64,000 nucleotides of DNA from Bacteroidota bacterium (lineage in GTDB: Bacteria; Bacteroidota; Bacteroidia; Flavobacteriales; Weeksellaceae), in assembly GCA_023422635.1 (NCBI GenBank), contig JAFAGO010000050.1:30910-94909 (forward strand), given 5' to 3'. Position numbers and translations under genes: made by a program. This document shows, in pieces, positions 1 through 8,345 of this stretch. Position 1 is the stretch's first letter; each line of letters opens with the position of its first letter. The notes under the pieces are model-generated. The model saw only the letters and a list, made by a program, of their open reading frames with translations, was not told where the DNA came from and did not search any database.

Positions 1-1
1 G

Positions 2-814
2 AAAGAGATTGCAAGCATCTTCGATTTGGGAATTCGTGCAGTTAATTTATATGTAAAGGTAGATGAATCCTTAAAAGATAATACCGGTAAAGAAGCCTGG
101 AATCCCAATGGCTTAATGCAAAATGCAATTCGCGCCATTAAAAAAGATTTTCCAGAAATGATTGTAATGCCCGATGTGGCCCTCGATCCGTATTCTATTT
201 ATGGGCACGACGGAATTATCGTTAATGGTGATATCGAAAACGATTCTACCGTAGAAGCATTGGTGAAAATGGCGGTGTCTCATGCAGAAGCTGGAGCAGA
301 TTTTGTGGCGCCTTCTGATATGATGGATGGACGAGTGTTGCGTTTGCGAGAAGGTTTAGATAAAGCCGGATTTAAAAATGTGGGAATTATGAGTTATTCT
401 GCCAAATATGCATCTGCATTTTATGGTCCTTTTCGGGATGCTTTGGATTCTGCACCAAAAGAAAGCGATGTTGTTGTTCCTAAAGATAAAAAAACCTACC
501 AAATGGATTATGCAAACCGTTTAGAAGCCATTAGAGAATCTCTTTATGATGTGGAAGAAGGTGCAGATTTGGTGATGGTAAAACCTGGAACGGCCTATTT
601 GGATATCGTTCGAGAAGTGAAAAATGCAGTACACGTTCCTGTCGCTGTTTATCACGTTTCTGGAGAATATGCAATGGTGAAAGCTGCTGCAGCAAATGGT
701 TGGATTGATCATGATAAAGTGATGATGGAGCAACTCATTTGTATTAAAAGAGCTGGTGCGAGTTTAATTTCGACTTACTTTGCGAAAGAAGCTGCCATTC
801 TCCTTCAAAAATAA
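2..814 (+). CDS. hemB: Delta-aminolevulinic acid dehydratase (porphobilinogen synthase), 5' end outside the window
   Basis: Condenses two 5-aminolevulinate molecules to porphobilinogen, the second committed step of cytoplasmic haem synthesis. The reading frame is open from base 2, so about 270 of the usual 325-330 residues are here and the true start lies upstream; the TTG near base 26 is internal. Both Schiff-base lysines are visible, one in a SYSAKYAS motif and one in MVKPG. The metal segment reads DVALDPYSIYGHDG: the cysteines of zinc-type enzymes are replaced by Ala/Asp-type residues, which marks the magnesium-dependent class (family knowledge). A terminator follows at 842-866, shared with the convergent comM gene. 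Identification is very safe; the metal class is inferred. Confidence 0.97.
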   Translation, partial: KEIASIFDLGIRAVNLYVKVDESLKDNTGKEAWNPNGLMQNAIRAIKKDFPEMIVMPDVALDPYSIYGHDGIIVNGDIENDSTVEALVKMAVSHAEAGADFVAPSDMMDGRVLRLREGLDKAGFKNVGIMSYSAKYASAFYGPFRDALDSAPKESDVVVPKDKKTYQMDYANRLEAIRESLYDVEEGADLVMVKPGTAYLDIVREVKNAVHVPVAVYHVSGEYAMVKAAAANGWIDHDKVMMEQLICIKRAGASLISTYFAKEAAILLQK

Positions 815-841
815 TTTAGAATAAATTAAAATATTAATAAG

Positions 842-866
842 ACCTCTGTTTTCAGGAGGTTTTTTT
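842..866. terminator. Intrinsic terminator between convergent hemB and comM
   Basis: A 5-bp stem (ACCTC at 842-846, GAGGT at 856-860) with a 9-base loop is followed by a run of seven T on the plus strand. It serves hemB and runs into the last codons of comM on the other strand. Confidence 0.6.
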
Positions 867-2397
867 ATGCATTCCAAAAATCTCGGTCAAGGCTTCTATA
901 CTGAATGGCTTCTGCAATATGAGCAGAATTGATTGGATCTGAACCGTCAAGATCAGCGATTGTTCTGGAAACTTTCAAAATACGATCGTAAGCTCTTGCT
1001 GATAAATTGAGTTTTTCCATTGCGTTTTTGATTAATTTCATTGATTTTTCATCGAGTTGACAATAGTTTTCAATTTCTCTTGGTCCCATTTGTGCATTGT
1101 AATTAATCTCTGCATTTGTAAAGCGTTCTTCTTGCGTTTTTCTCGCTTTTAAAACTCTGGTTCTGATATTTTCACTGCTTTCGCCTTTTCTTTTATCGGA
1201 AAGTTGTTCAAATTCAACTTTCGGAACTTCAATGTGGATATCAATACGATCAAGCAATGGCCCGGAAAGTTTATTCATATACCGCTGCATTTCAAAACTG
1301 GTAGAGGTATTGTTAGGATCGTCCGGAAAAAATCCGGAAGGACTTGGGTTCATGCTTGCGACAAGCATAAAACTCGCTGGATAATTTACGGTAAACTTTG
1401 CTCGGGAAATGGTGACTTCTCGGTCTTCAAGGGGTTGGCGCATCACTTCAAGAACCGTTCTTTTAAATTCTGGCATTTCATCCAGAAACAAAACGCCATT
1501 ATGGGCAAGCGAAATTTCACCAGGTTGCGGATAACTTCCACCGCCAACAAGCGCGACATCCGAAATTGTGTGGTGAGGAGATCGAAAAGGGCGTACAGTC
1601 ATTAACGAAGTTTCGGTGCCAATTTTTCCTGCAACCGAATGAATTTTTGTGGTTTCTAGCGCTTCATTTAAAGAAAGGGGAGGCAAAATACTGGGAATTC
1701 TTTTTGCTAACATTGTTTTTCCGCTGCCTGGTGGACCAATTAAGATGATGTTATGGCCGCCCGCTGCAGCGACTTCCATTGCACGTTTTGCGGTTTCTTG
1801 CCCTTTTACTTCAGAAAAATCGAAAGGGAAGTTGGTGTTTCTTTCTTGGAATTCACGTTCAATATTGAGTTCGGCTTTTTCCAAATTCTGTTCTCCATTA
1901 AAATAGTCGATCACTTCACGAATGTTTTCAATGCCATACACTTCAATTCCATTTACAATTGCGGCTTCTCGTGTATTTTGTTTTGGGAGAATAATTCCTT
2001 TAAAACCTTCTTCTTTTGCTTTTAGAGTTATAGGTAAAACGCCTTTAATCGGTTGCAAACCGCCATCTAAAGAAAGTTCTCCCATTATTAAAAAATCGCC
2101 GATATTTTCTGCATTAATTTGATTGGAGGCAGCCAATATTCCTAATGCAATACTCAAGTCGTAGGATGATCCTTCTTTTCTAAGATCAGCAGGCGCCATA
2201 TTGATGGTAATTTTTTTGCCCGGTAATTTATATCCTACATTTTTAAGTGCTGCAGAAATTCGGTAACTGCTTTCTTTAATAGCATTGTCGGGCAGTCCAA
2301 CTAAATGATACCCCACGCCCGTGTCAACATTTACTTCAATTGTAATGGTTTGCGCAGAAACTCCATGAATTGCACTTCCGAAAACTTTTACCAACAT
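865..2397 (-). CDS. comM: YifB/ComM family Mg-chelatase-like AAA+ ATPase
   Basis: AAA+ ATPase of the YifB/ComM family; in naturally competent bacteria ComM is a helicase that drives branch migration while incoming DNA is integrated. Order: an N-terminal Lon-protease-like fold (about residues 1-170), the AAA+ core with Walker A GPPGSGKT (about 221-228) and Walker B VLFLDE (about 302-307), and a C-terminal Mg-chelatase helical domain ending RSLDRDFWNA. An in-frame TTG lies 21 bases upstream, but I chose the ATG at 2397 because the family begins MLVKVFGSA and because a TAnnTTTG -7 element overlaps the TTG. It stands alone between hemB and the peptidase gene. Natural competence of this organism is not shown by the gene alone. 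Confidence 0.95.
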   Translation of the reverse strand: MLVKVFGSAIHGVSAQTITIEVNVDTGVGYHLVGLPDNAIKESSYRISAALKNVGYKLPGKKITINMAPADLRKEGSSYDLSIALGILAASNQINAENIGDFLIMGELSLDGGLQPIKGVLPITLKAKEEGFKGIILPKQNTREAAIVNGIEVYGIENIREVIDYFNGEQNLEKAELNIEREFQERNTNFPFDFSEVKGQETAKRAMEVAAAGGHNIILIGPPGSGKTMLAKRIPSILPPLSLNEALETTKIHSVAGKIGTETSLMTVRPFRSPHHTISDVALVGGGSYPQPGEISLAHNGVLFLDEMPEFKRTVLEVMRQPLEDREVTISRAKFTVNYPASFMLVASMNPSPSGFFPDDPNNTSTSFEMQRYMNKLSGPLLDRIDIHIEVPKVEFEQLSDKRKGESSENIRTRVLKARKTQEERFTNAEINYNAQMGPREIENYCQLDEKSMKLIKNAMEKLNLSARAYDRILKVSRTIADLDGSDPINSAHIAEAIQYRSLDRDFWNA

Positions 2398-2415
2398 AAC
2401 TTCCTGTGTTTGTAT

Positions 2416-2423
2416 CAAATATA
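2416..2423 (-). promoter_or_regulatory. Bacteroidetes -7 element for comM
   Basis: TATATTTG on the minus strand matches TAnnTTTG exactly. It lies 18 bases upstream of the comM ATG and covers the competing TTG, which supports the later start. No clear -33 TTTG is visible. Confidence 0.6.
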
Positions 2424-2539
2424 AAAAAATGTAGATTATGATTAAAGAACTTGGAGGAAAAAAGGGTGATTTCCTCGTAAAAACAAAAACGCTTCCAATA
2501 TTTAAATTGAAAGCGTTTATGATTGATAATTGAATTTTT

Positions 2540-4645
2540 TTATTTTAGTTTTTTGAAGCCCATTTCGAAGAGGGCAAAACTAAGGAGATCTGCGTTTTCT
2601 CCAATTACTTGCTCTGTTGATCTTCCCGCTCCATGTCCAGCATTGGTTTCAATACGAATTAAGATTGGGTTTTTACAACTTTGTTTTTCTTGAAGTTCTG
2701 CTCCAAACTTGAATGAATGTGCTGGTACTACGCGATCATCATGATCACTTGTAATTACCATTGTTGAAGGATAACACACTCCATTTTTTACATTGTGAAC
2801 TGGCGAATAAGATTTTAGGTAGTTAAACATTTCTTTATTGTCTTCAGCCGTTCCGTAATCGTACGACCAACCTGCACCAGCAGTAAATTTATTGTAACGA
2901 AGCATATCTAAAACGCCAACGCCTGGGAAGGCAACTTTAGCCAAATCTGGGCGCATGGTCATAGTTGCTCCCACTAAAAGTCCACCATTGGATCTTCCTG
3001 AAAGCGCCATGAAATCTTTCGAGGTGTACCCTTTATTTTGTAAATATTCGCCGGCAGCAATAAAATCTTCAAACACATTTTTTTTCTGCATTTTCGTTCC
3101 TGCATCGTGCCATTTTTTACCATACTCGCCACCGCCACGTATATTGGGAACGGCATAAATACCACCATTATCCATCCAGACTGCATTAACTACAGAAAAT
3201 GAAGGTTGCAAGCTGATATTAAAACCTCCGTAAGAATATAATATGGTTGGGTTTTTGCCATCCAATTGAATTCCTTTTTTGTAACTGATCATCATCGGAA
3301 TTTTGGTTCCGTCTTTAGAAGTGTAAAACACTTGTTCAGAAACGTAGTCTTCTGGATTGAATTTTACATTAGGTTTTTGATAAACGTTTGATGTTCCCGT
3401 TTCAACATTAAATTTGTAAATAGTTCCTGGAGTAATATAATTCGTGAAGGAATAATACAGTTCTTTCTGTTCTTTTTTTCCGCCAAATCCTCCTGCTGTT
3501 CCATTTCCGGGAAGTTGAATTGTACGAATATGCTTTCCATTATAGTCGTATTGTTCAATGGCTGTTAATGCATCTTTCAAATAACTGGCAAAAAAGTAGC
3601 CGCCACCTTCAGTAATCGACAATGCGTTTTCAGTTTCTGGAATTACATCAATCCATTGATCATGATGGTTGATGTTGAATTTCGAAAGTTTTCTGTTTGG
3701 CGCATCTTTATCGGTTAACACATAAAGGAAATCGCCTTTAGAATCAACAACATCGATATTGAAATCGTACCCTTTTTGTACAGGGATAAAGTTGGTTTTG
3801 TTTTTTAAATCTTTGATGTATAATTCGTTACCATTGGTAGCTTCTGCAGCGCTGATGATTAAAAAACGTTCATCATCCGTTACGTATGCGCTTATGTATC
3901 TTCTTTTGAAGTTTTCTCCACCAATAATCAATTTGTCTTTTGATTGTTGCGTGCCTAGTTGGTGAAAATAAACTTTGTGGGTATCTGTTTTTGCAGAAAG
4001 TTCGCTGCCTTTTGGTTTGTCGTAGCTGGAATAATAAAATCCTTCGTCGCCTTGCCAAGAAATCCCAGAGAATTTAACATCGACTAAAGTTTCATCAATT
4101 TGTTTTTTAGTAATAGCATCAAGAATAATAATTTTTCTCCAATCGCTTCCACCTTCAGAAATCGAATATGCAACGAGGTTTCCCTTTTTATTGAAGCTTA
4201 CTTCACCTAAAGAAGTGGTTCCTTTTTCAGAAAATTTATTGGGATCAAGAAAAACCTCTTCTTTTCCTGATTTATCTTTTCTGTATAGCACATATTGCGC
4301 TTGCAATCCATTATTTTTGTAATAATAAATGTAATCACCTTCTTGAAATGGAGCTCCAATTTTTTCGTAATTCCATTTTTCAAAAAGTTGCTTTCTAAGG
4401 TCTTCTCGAAAGGGAATATTCGAAAGATACTGATTGGTAAAGGCGACTTCTTGCTGAACCCATTCCTTGGTATCTGCAGCGCGATCATCTTCTAGCCAAC
4501 GGTAAGGATCGGAAACTTTTGTTCCGAAATATTCGTCGGTGTGATTAATTTTTTTGGTTTCAGGATACTTCAATGTTGAAGATTTTTGTGCGTTGATATG
4601 AATGGATACTGCAACAACTGCAATTCCAAGCATCATATTTCTCAT
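2540..4645 (-). CDS. Secreted prolyl oligopeptidase (peptidase family S9A)
   Basis: Serine peptidase that cleaves short peptides after proline. A signal peptide (residues 1-19, ending NAQ) puts it in the periplasm or outside, unlike the cytosolic animal enzyme. An N-terminal seven-bladed propeller domain (about 75-430) gates the C-terminal alpha/beta hydrolase. The catalytic triad is visible: Ser in GRSNGG (about 552), Asp in SDHDDRVVP (about 633-637) and His in NAGHGAGR (about 671). The length of 701 residues is normal. The ATG at 4645 is chosen over an upstream TTG because a -7 element overlaps that TTG and the signal peptide then starts correctly (MRNMM). Monocistronic, with its own promoter. 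Confidence 0.95.
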   Translation of the reverse strand: MRNMMLGIAVVAVSIHINAQKSSTLKYPETKKINHTDEYFGTKVSDPYRWLEDDRAADTKEWVQQEVAFTNQYLSNIPFREDLRKQLFEKWNYEKIGAPFQEGDYIYYYKNNGLQAQYVLYRKDKSGKEEVFLDPNKFSEKGTTSLGEVSFNKKGNLVAYSISEGGSDWRKIIILDAITKKQIDETLVDVKFSGISWQGDEGFYYSSYDKPKGSELSAKTDTHKVYFHQLGTQQSKDKLIIGGENFKRRYISAYVTDDERFLIISAAEATNGNELYIKDLKNKTNFIPVQKGYDFNIDVVDSKGDFLYVLTDKDAPNRKLSKFNINHHDQWIDVIPETENALSITEGGGYFFASYLKDALTAIEQYDYNGKHIRTIQLPGNGTAGGFGGKKEQKELYYSFTNYITPGTIYKFNVETGTSNVYQKPNVKFNPEDYVSEQVFYTSKDGTKIPMMISYKKGIQLDGKNPTILYSYGGFNISLQPSFSVVNAVWMDNGGIYAVPNIRGGGEYGKKWHDAGTKMQKKNVFEDFIAAGEYLQNKGYTSKDFMALSGRSNGGLLVGATMTMRPDLAKVAFPGVGVLDMLRYNKFTAGAGWSYDYGTAEDNKEMFNYLKSYSPVHNVKNGVCYPSTMVITSDHDDRVVPAHSFKFGAELQEKQSCKNPILIRIETNAGHGAGRSTEQVIGENADLLSFALFEMGFKKLK

Positions 4646-4660
4646 AGCGTCTGTTTTGTT

Positions 4661-4668
4661 CAAAAGTA
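4661..4668 (-). promoter_or_regulatory. Bacteroidetes -7 element for the prolyl oligopeptidase gene
   Basis: TACTTTTG on the minus strand, a perfect TAnnTTTG, lies 15 bases upstream of the chosen ATG and only 12 bases beyond the terminator of the upstream cupin gene. Confidence 0.65.
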
Positions 4669-4716
4669 TTAAAAAAGAAAATTCCCCGAAAATTTCTTAA
4701 AAGAAAATCGGGGAAT
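4669..4716 (-). terminator. Intrinsic terminator of the cupin gene
   Basis: A perfect 9-bp inverted repeat (attccccga at 4681-4689, tcggggaat at 4708-4716) is followed on the minus strand by a T-rich stretch (tttctttttt). It ends transcription of the cupin gene just before the next promoter. Confidence 0.8.
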
Positions 4717-4738
4717 TATATTTTATAGAAAATGAAGA

Positions 4739-5080
4739 TTAAGCTCTATTGTAATCGTCTTCAATTCTTACGATGTCGTCTTCACCAAAATACGATCCGT
4801 ATTGAACTTCAATAAAAACAACTGGCTCAGAGGTTTTATTTTCGATACGGTGGTGTGCGCCTTGTGGAATTTGTGCTACTTCTCCAGCTTTGAAATCTTT
4901 AATTTCGCTATCGATTGTAATGGTTCCAACTCCTGAAACGATGGTCCAAACTTCCGCTCTTTTATGATGGTATTGAAGGGAAAGTCTACCTCCAGGATTT
5001 ACTTGAATACGTTTAACTTTATGAGTGTCTGCGTCTTCCAACACCCAATATTCCCCCCAAGGTCTAATATCATGTTCCAT
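4739..5080 (-). CDS. Cupin protein, mannose-6-phosphate isomerase type II family
   Basis: A 113-residue single-domain cupin resembling the C-terminal domain of the bifunctional mannose-1-phosphate guanylyltransferase/mannose-6-phosphate isomerase. It begins RPWGEYWVLE and carries the metal-binding pattern QYHHKRAEVW...G...PQGAHHRIEN. The likely role is fructose-6-phosphate/mannose-6-phosphate interconversion for sugar-nucleotide supply. The separate guanylyltransferase (manC at 22.7 kb) would then supply the other half of the bifunctional enzyme. Binding without catalysis cannot be excluded for such a short cupin. Start is ATG; no good -7 element is visible upstream. It lies between the tRNA cluster terminator and its own terminator. 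Confidence 0.85.
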   Translation of the reverse strand: MEHDIRPWGEYWVLEDADTHKVKRIQVNPGGRLSLQYHHKRAEVWTIVSGVGTITIDSEIKDFKAGEVAQIPQGAHHRIENKTSEPVVFIEVQYGSYFGEDDIVRIEDDYNRA

Positions 5081-5132
5081 ATAATTGTTTTTTTAAATTA
5101 TTTAAGTGTACTGAGATTAATAGATTTAAAAC

Positions 5133-5166
5133 AAAAAAACGTTGAAAACCAAAGGTTAACAACGTT
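5133..5166 (-). terminator. Intrinsic terminator of the tRNA cluster
   Basis: On the minus strand a 7-bp stem AACGTTG...CAACGTT (5160-5166 with 5138-5144) is followed directly by T7. It lies six bases after the last tRNA. Confidence 0.8.
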
Positions 5167-5171
5167 TTATG

Positions 5172-5255
5172 TACCCCAGACGGGACTTGAACCCGTACGC
5201 CAAAAGAGGCACAGGATTTTAAGTCCTGCGTGTCTACCAGTTCCACCACCAGGGC
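5172..5255 (-). tRNA. tRNA-Leu (anticodon UAA)
   Basis: 84-nt class II tRNA read on the minus strand. The acceptor GCCCTGG pairs with CTGGGGT through some wobble pairs, the discriminator is A, and the anticodon loop CTTAAAA gives UAA. It has a long variable arm and a T arm with GGTTCAAGTCC. The CCA end is not encoded. Reads UUA, probably the commonest leucine codon in this AT-rich genome. Confidence 0.95.
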
Positions 5256-5262
5256 GTAGTGG

Positions 5263-5335
5263 AGCGAAAAACGGGATTCGAACCCGCGACCCCAACCTTG
5301 GCAAGGTTGTGCTCTACCAACTGAGCTATTTTCGC
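5263..5335 (-). tRNA. tRNA-Gly (anticodon GCC)
   Basis: 73-nt tRNA on the minus strand. The acceptor GCGAAAA/TTTTCGC is perfect, the D arm has GCTCAGTTGGTAGAGC, the anticodon loop TTGCCAA gives GCC, and the T arm has GGTTCGAATCC. The discriminator is U and the CCA end is not encoded. Middle gene of the three-tRNA unit. Confidence 0.96.
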
Positions 5336-5377
5336 ATAAAAAAATTCCTAAAATTGCTTTCAGAAATTTTTTAATAG

Positions 5378-5459
5378 TGCGGATGAAGGGACTCGAACCC
5401 CCACGCCTCACGGCACCAGATCCTAAGTCTGGCGTGGCTACCAATTACACCACATCCGC
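5378..5459 (-). tRNA. tRNA-Leu (anticodon UAG)
   Basis: 82-nt class II tRNA on the minus strand. The acceptor GCGGATG/CATCCGC is perfect, the discriminator is A, the anticodon loop CTTAGGA gives UAG, there is a long variable arm, and the T arm has GGTTCGAGTCC. First gene of the tRNA unit. Confidence 0.96.
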
Positions 5460-5491
5460 AAAAGTAAAAGAGCGTTTCTTTTTTGTGAGTG

Positions 5492-5519
5492 CAAATATAG
5501 AGTATTTTTTCAATTCAAA
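5492..5519 (-). promoter_or_regulatory. Promoter of the Leu-Gly-Leu tRNA unit
   Basis: On the minus strand TATATTTG (5492-5499) matches the -7 consensus. A TTTG lies 16 bases upstream (5516-5519) and a second one 21 bases upstream (5521-5524), either of which could be the -33 element. The -7 box is about 30 bases before the first tRNA. Confidence 0.7.
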
Positions 5520-5697
5520 ACAAATTATTTTTCAAAAAATATTTAGGTTTTTTCATAGTCCATTATAAGCGAAGCTTTTAACATTCGTAAAAAAGAGGAG
5601 CGGAGTTGTTTTTGAAAAAAAATCACCAAAATTTTAAATGGAAGCTAAAGGTATTACAATAGGATTTCCTATTTTTACAACCTTAATACGAAATGAA

Positions 5698-6081
5698 ATG
5701 GAATTACAAGGAACAGTAAAGAAAATCACTGACACTCAAACATTTGCTTCTGGTTTTCAGAAAAGAGAACTGATTATGCTTACCCAGGAACAATATCCGC
5801 AACCGGTAAGTATTGAGTTCCTGCAAGATAAAATCAATCTCTTGGACGGTGTTTCTGAAGGTGAAAATGTAAAGGTTGGAATTAATATTCGTGGCCGTGA
5901 ATGGACGAGTCCTCAAGGTGAAGTGAAATACTTTAACTCGATCGTTGGATGGAGAATTGAAAAAGCTTTCGATAATCAAGGTGCTGAACCTACAACAGCT
6001 TCTCCGCAGAAATCTGCACCAAGTGCAAATACTGGAGGAACTGATCCTTTCGAAGACGAAGAGGATGATTTGCCTTTCTAA
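5698..6081 (+). CDS. DUF3127 protein with an SSB-like acidic C-terminal tip
   Basis: 127-residue protein of the Bacteroidetes family DUF3127. The core (about 1-90: ELQGTVKKI, LTQEQYPQPVSIEF, NIRGREW, KYFNSIVGWRIE) looks like an OB-fold. A low-complexity Gln/Pro/Ser/Thr linker follows, and the protein ends DPFEDEEDDLPF. That tail resembles the acidic C-terminal tip of single-stranded DNA-binding protein (DDDIPF type), which docks repair and replication partners. I chose the ATG at 5698; an in-frame ATG at 5638 would add 20 residues absent from the family as I know it. Monocistronic, followed by a terminator. DNA binding is inferred from architecture only; no experimental role is known to me. 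Confidence 0.85.
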   Translation: MELQGTVKKITDTQTFASGFQKRELIMLTQEQYPQPVSIEFLQDKINLLDGVSEGENVKVGINIRGREWTSPQGEVKYFNSIVGWRIEKAFDNQGAEPTTASPQKSAPSANTGGTDPFEDEEDDLPF

Positions 6082-6103
6082 TATAAGTCTGCAATACAAT
6101 TTA

Positions 6104-6138
6104 AATCCCTGCACCTCATTGGATGTAGGGATTCTTTA
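6104..6138 (+). terminator. Intrinsic terminator of the DUF3127 gene
   Basis: A 10-bp stem (AATCCCTGCA at 6104-6113, TGTAGGGATT at 6124-6133, one G-U pair) is followed by a short pyrimidine run. Confidence 0.6.
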
Positions 6139-6152
6139 TACCATATAAGCGC

Positions 6153-6962
6153 ATGGATGTCTATCATATAATTGAACCAAAAGGAGCAAGAATTCCGATT
6201 CTTGTGAGTGTACCGCATTCTGGAACATATTTTCCAGAAGATGTTTTGGAAAAAATGAATCCAGAAAAAGCGAGATTTCCTGAAGATACAGATTGGTTTG
6301 TTGATCGTTTGTACAGCTTCTGTTCAGAGATGGGAATCACCATGATTGTTGCGAATTACAACCGCTGGGTGGTCGATTTAAATCGAAATCCGCAAAACGC
6401 GCCGTTGTATAAAGATGGAAGAGTGATTACAAATGTTGTATCGGTTACCGATTTTAATGGGGAAACTATTTATAAAGAGGAATATCAACCCAACGATAAG
6501 GAAATTCAAAATCGACTGGAGCGATATTTTTATCCTTATCATGAAAAAGTGGAAGAAATTCTGCTTACTTTTAGAAATGAATTTGGTACGGCACTTTTAT
6601 TTGATGCGCATTCGATTAAGAAAAATGTGCCTGGAATTCAAAATGACGATTTTCCTCAATTCATTTTAGGTGATAACGACGAAAAGTCTGCACACCGAGA
6701 ATTAATCCAAATTGCGATTGAAAAACTGTCGAATAAAGGGTTTGATTTTTCACATAATCATCCGTTTAAAGGTGGTTTTATCACTCGCTCTTTTGGAAAT
6801 CCTCAAGAAAATATTCATGCACTACAGTTGGAAATGATTAAAACTAATTATATGGATGATTCGGAAGAACAATATAATGAAGTTCGAGCAGGAAAAGTGC
6901 AGGAAATTTTGAAGGAAACCTTATTTAATCTTTATCAAAAACTTATAAAACTAAAAATTTAG
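6153..6962 (+). CDS. hutG: N-formylglutamate amidohydrolase (deformylase)
   Basis: Hydrolyses N-formyl-L-glutamate to glutamate and formate, the last step of the formimidoylglutamate deiminase route of histidine breakdown, in the cytosol. Family marks: VSVPHSG near the N-terminus (about 19-25), NRWVVDLNR (about 70-78), FDAHSIK (about 150-156) carrying a metal-site histidine, and a late LQLEM. At 269 residues it has the usual length. The stop is ten bases before the hutF ATG, and hutF makes its substrate, so the two steps are co-expressed. hutH, hutU and hutI are not in the window. Confidence is high because the neighbour supports the assignment. Confidence 0.93.
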   Translation: MDVYHIIEPKGARIPILVSVPHSGTYFPEDVLEKMNPEKARFPEDTDWFVDRLYSFCSEMGITMIVANYNRWVVDLNRNPQNAPLYKDGRVITNVVSVTDFNGETIYKEEYQPNDKEIQNRLERYFYPYHEKVEEILLTFRNEFGTALLFDAHSIKKNVPGIQNDDFPQFILGDNDEKSAHRELIQIAIEKLSNKGFDFSHNHPFKGGFITRSFGNPQENIHALQLEMIKTNYMDDSEEQYNEVRAGKVQEILKETLFNLYQKLIKLKI

Positions 6963-6971
6963 GTGGAAGAT

Positions 6972-8345
6972 ATGTCGTTTACTTTTAAAGCACTTCTAAC
7001 GGAAGAAGGTTGGCTTCAAAATGCTACTGTACATTTGGATTCAGATGGTAAAATTCATTCGATTGAATCAAGTTCAGATTCTCATTCGGAGAAAGTAAAT
7101 GGATTTGCTATTCCGGGATTTCAAAATGCGCATTCTCATGCTTTTCAGTATGCGATGGCGGGTTTGGCAGAATATTTTGAAACCGATACTAATCCGGATA
7201 ATTTTTGGAGTTGGCGCGATGCTATGTACCGAGTTGCACTTTCGCTTTCGCCGGATCAAATGGAAGATGTCGCGGCAATGCTTTATGCGGAAATGTTACG
7301 CAATGGTTACACTGCTGTAGCCGAATTTCATTATGTTCATCATCAAAAAGACGGCTCTCATTATCGCAATCTTTCCGAAATGGGTGAGCGTTTGGTTTCG
7401 GCAGCAAAAAGAGTGGGAATTAAAATTACGCTGATTCCAATGTTTTATCAAAAAGGAAATTTTGGCACCGAACCCAGCGAATCGCAGAGGAGGTTTATTT
7501 CAAAAAATTTCGATGAATATCTACAGCTTTTAGAAGCAAGTAAAAGATCGGTTTCGTATTATAATAAAGCTAATTTAGCAGTTGGAGCACATTCGTTAAG
7601 AGCGGTACGAAAAGAAGATGTAATCGAAACGGCAAAACTTTCGACGCATTATCCTTTCCATATTCACATTGCCGAACAACTTAAGGAAATTGCGGATTGT
7701 GAACATTTTTATGGTAATCGACCAGCGGAATGGCTTTTGGAAAATACCGATGTAAATCATCACTTTAATCTCATTCACTGTACGCACTTGAATGATTTTG
7801 AAGTCGAAAACATTGCTAAATCCGGAGCAAATATTGTTTTGTGTCCTTCTACAGAAGGGAATCTTGGCGATGGTAGATTCCGTTTTTCGGAGTATCAAAA
7901 ATTTAATGGAAATTGGAGTATTGGGACGGATAGTCAGATCTGCATCAATCCTTTGGAAGATTTGCGTGTATTGGATTATGGACAAAGAATTCATACCCAC
8001 CGAAGAGATACATTCTTCAAAGAGCAATCGGGAGATAGTGGTTGTAATGCCTTAAAAATGATTTGGAAATCTGGTCGTCAATCGATGGGCGTTCAAAATG
8101 AAAGCTTTTTCAAAGTTGGTGATGATTTCGATGCTGTGATTTTTGATGCAAAAGCACCATTGTTGGCTTCTTCTTCATTAAAACATCTTTGCAACACAAT
8201 CGTCTACGCTTCGCATCAAAATGAGATTTTAGGAACAATTGTTTCTGGAAATTGGGTGGTGAAAAATGGTCAACATTTCAAAGGTGAAGAATTGGCATCA
8301 AAGTTTATTTCTACGCTTAATGATTTAAAAATTAGACGTTTATAG
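6972..8345 (+). CDS. hutF: Formimidoylglutamate deiminase
   Basis: Metal-dependent amidohydrolase that deiminates N-formimidoyl-L-glutamate to N-formyl-L-glutamate and ammonia, feeding HutG. Visible metal and catalytic motifs in order: NAHSHAFQ (HxH, about 55-62), GAHSLRAV, HIHIAEQ, HCTHLN and IGTDSQ. At 457 residues it has family length. I chose the ATG at 6972; a GTG at 6963, directly after the hutG stop, would add three residues. Its stop is immediately followed by the aat ATG, so hutG, hutF, aat and the permease form one transcription unit. The HutF/HutG pair means this organism, if it degrades histidine, yields formate rather than formamide. Confidence 0.94.
   Translation: MSFTFKALLTEEGWLQNATVHLDSDGKIHSIESSSDSHSEKVNGFAIPGFQNAHSHAFQYAMAGLAEYFETDTNPDNFWSWRDAMYRVALSLSPDQMEDVAAMLYAEMLRNGYTAVAEFHYVHHQKDGSHYRNLSEMGERLVSAAKRVGIKITLIPMFYQKGNFGTEPSESQRRFISKNFDEYLQLLEASKRSVSYYNKANLAVGAHSLRAVRKEDVIETAKLSTHYPFHIHIAEQLKEIADCEHFYGNRPAEWLLENTDVNHHFNLIHCTHLNDFEVENIAKSGANIVLCPSTEGNLGDGRFRFSEYQKFNGNWSIGTDSQICINPLEDLRVLDYGQRIHTHRRDTFFKEQSGDSGCNALKMIWKSGRQSMGVQNESFFKVGDDFDAVIFDAKAPLLASSSLKHLCNTIVYASHQNEILGTIVSGNWVVKNGQHFKGEELASKFISTLNDLKIRRL

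Noticed and set aside
1204..1605. A 133-codon plus-strand frame inside comM
   Set aside because: Antisense shadow of the ATPase core; no promoter or domain.
5070..5444. A 124-codon minus-strand frame across the tRNA cluster
   Set aside because: It runs through three tRNA genes that fold correctly; the frame is a by-product of tRNA sequence.
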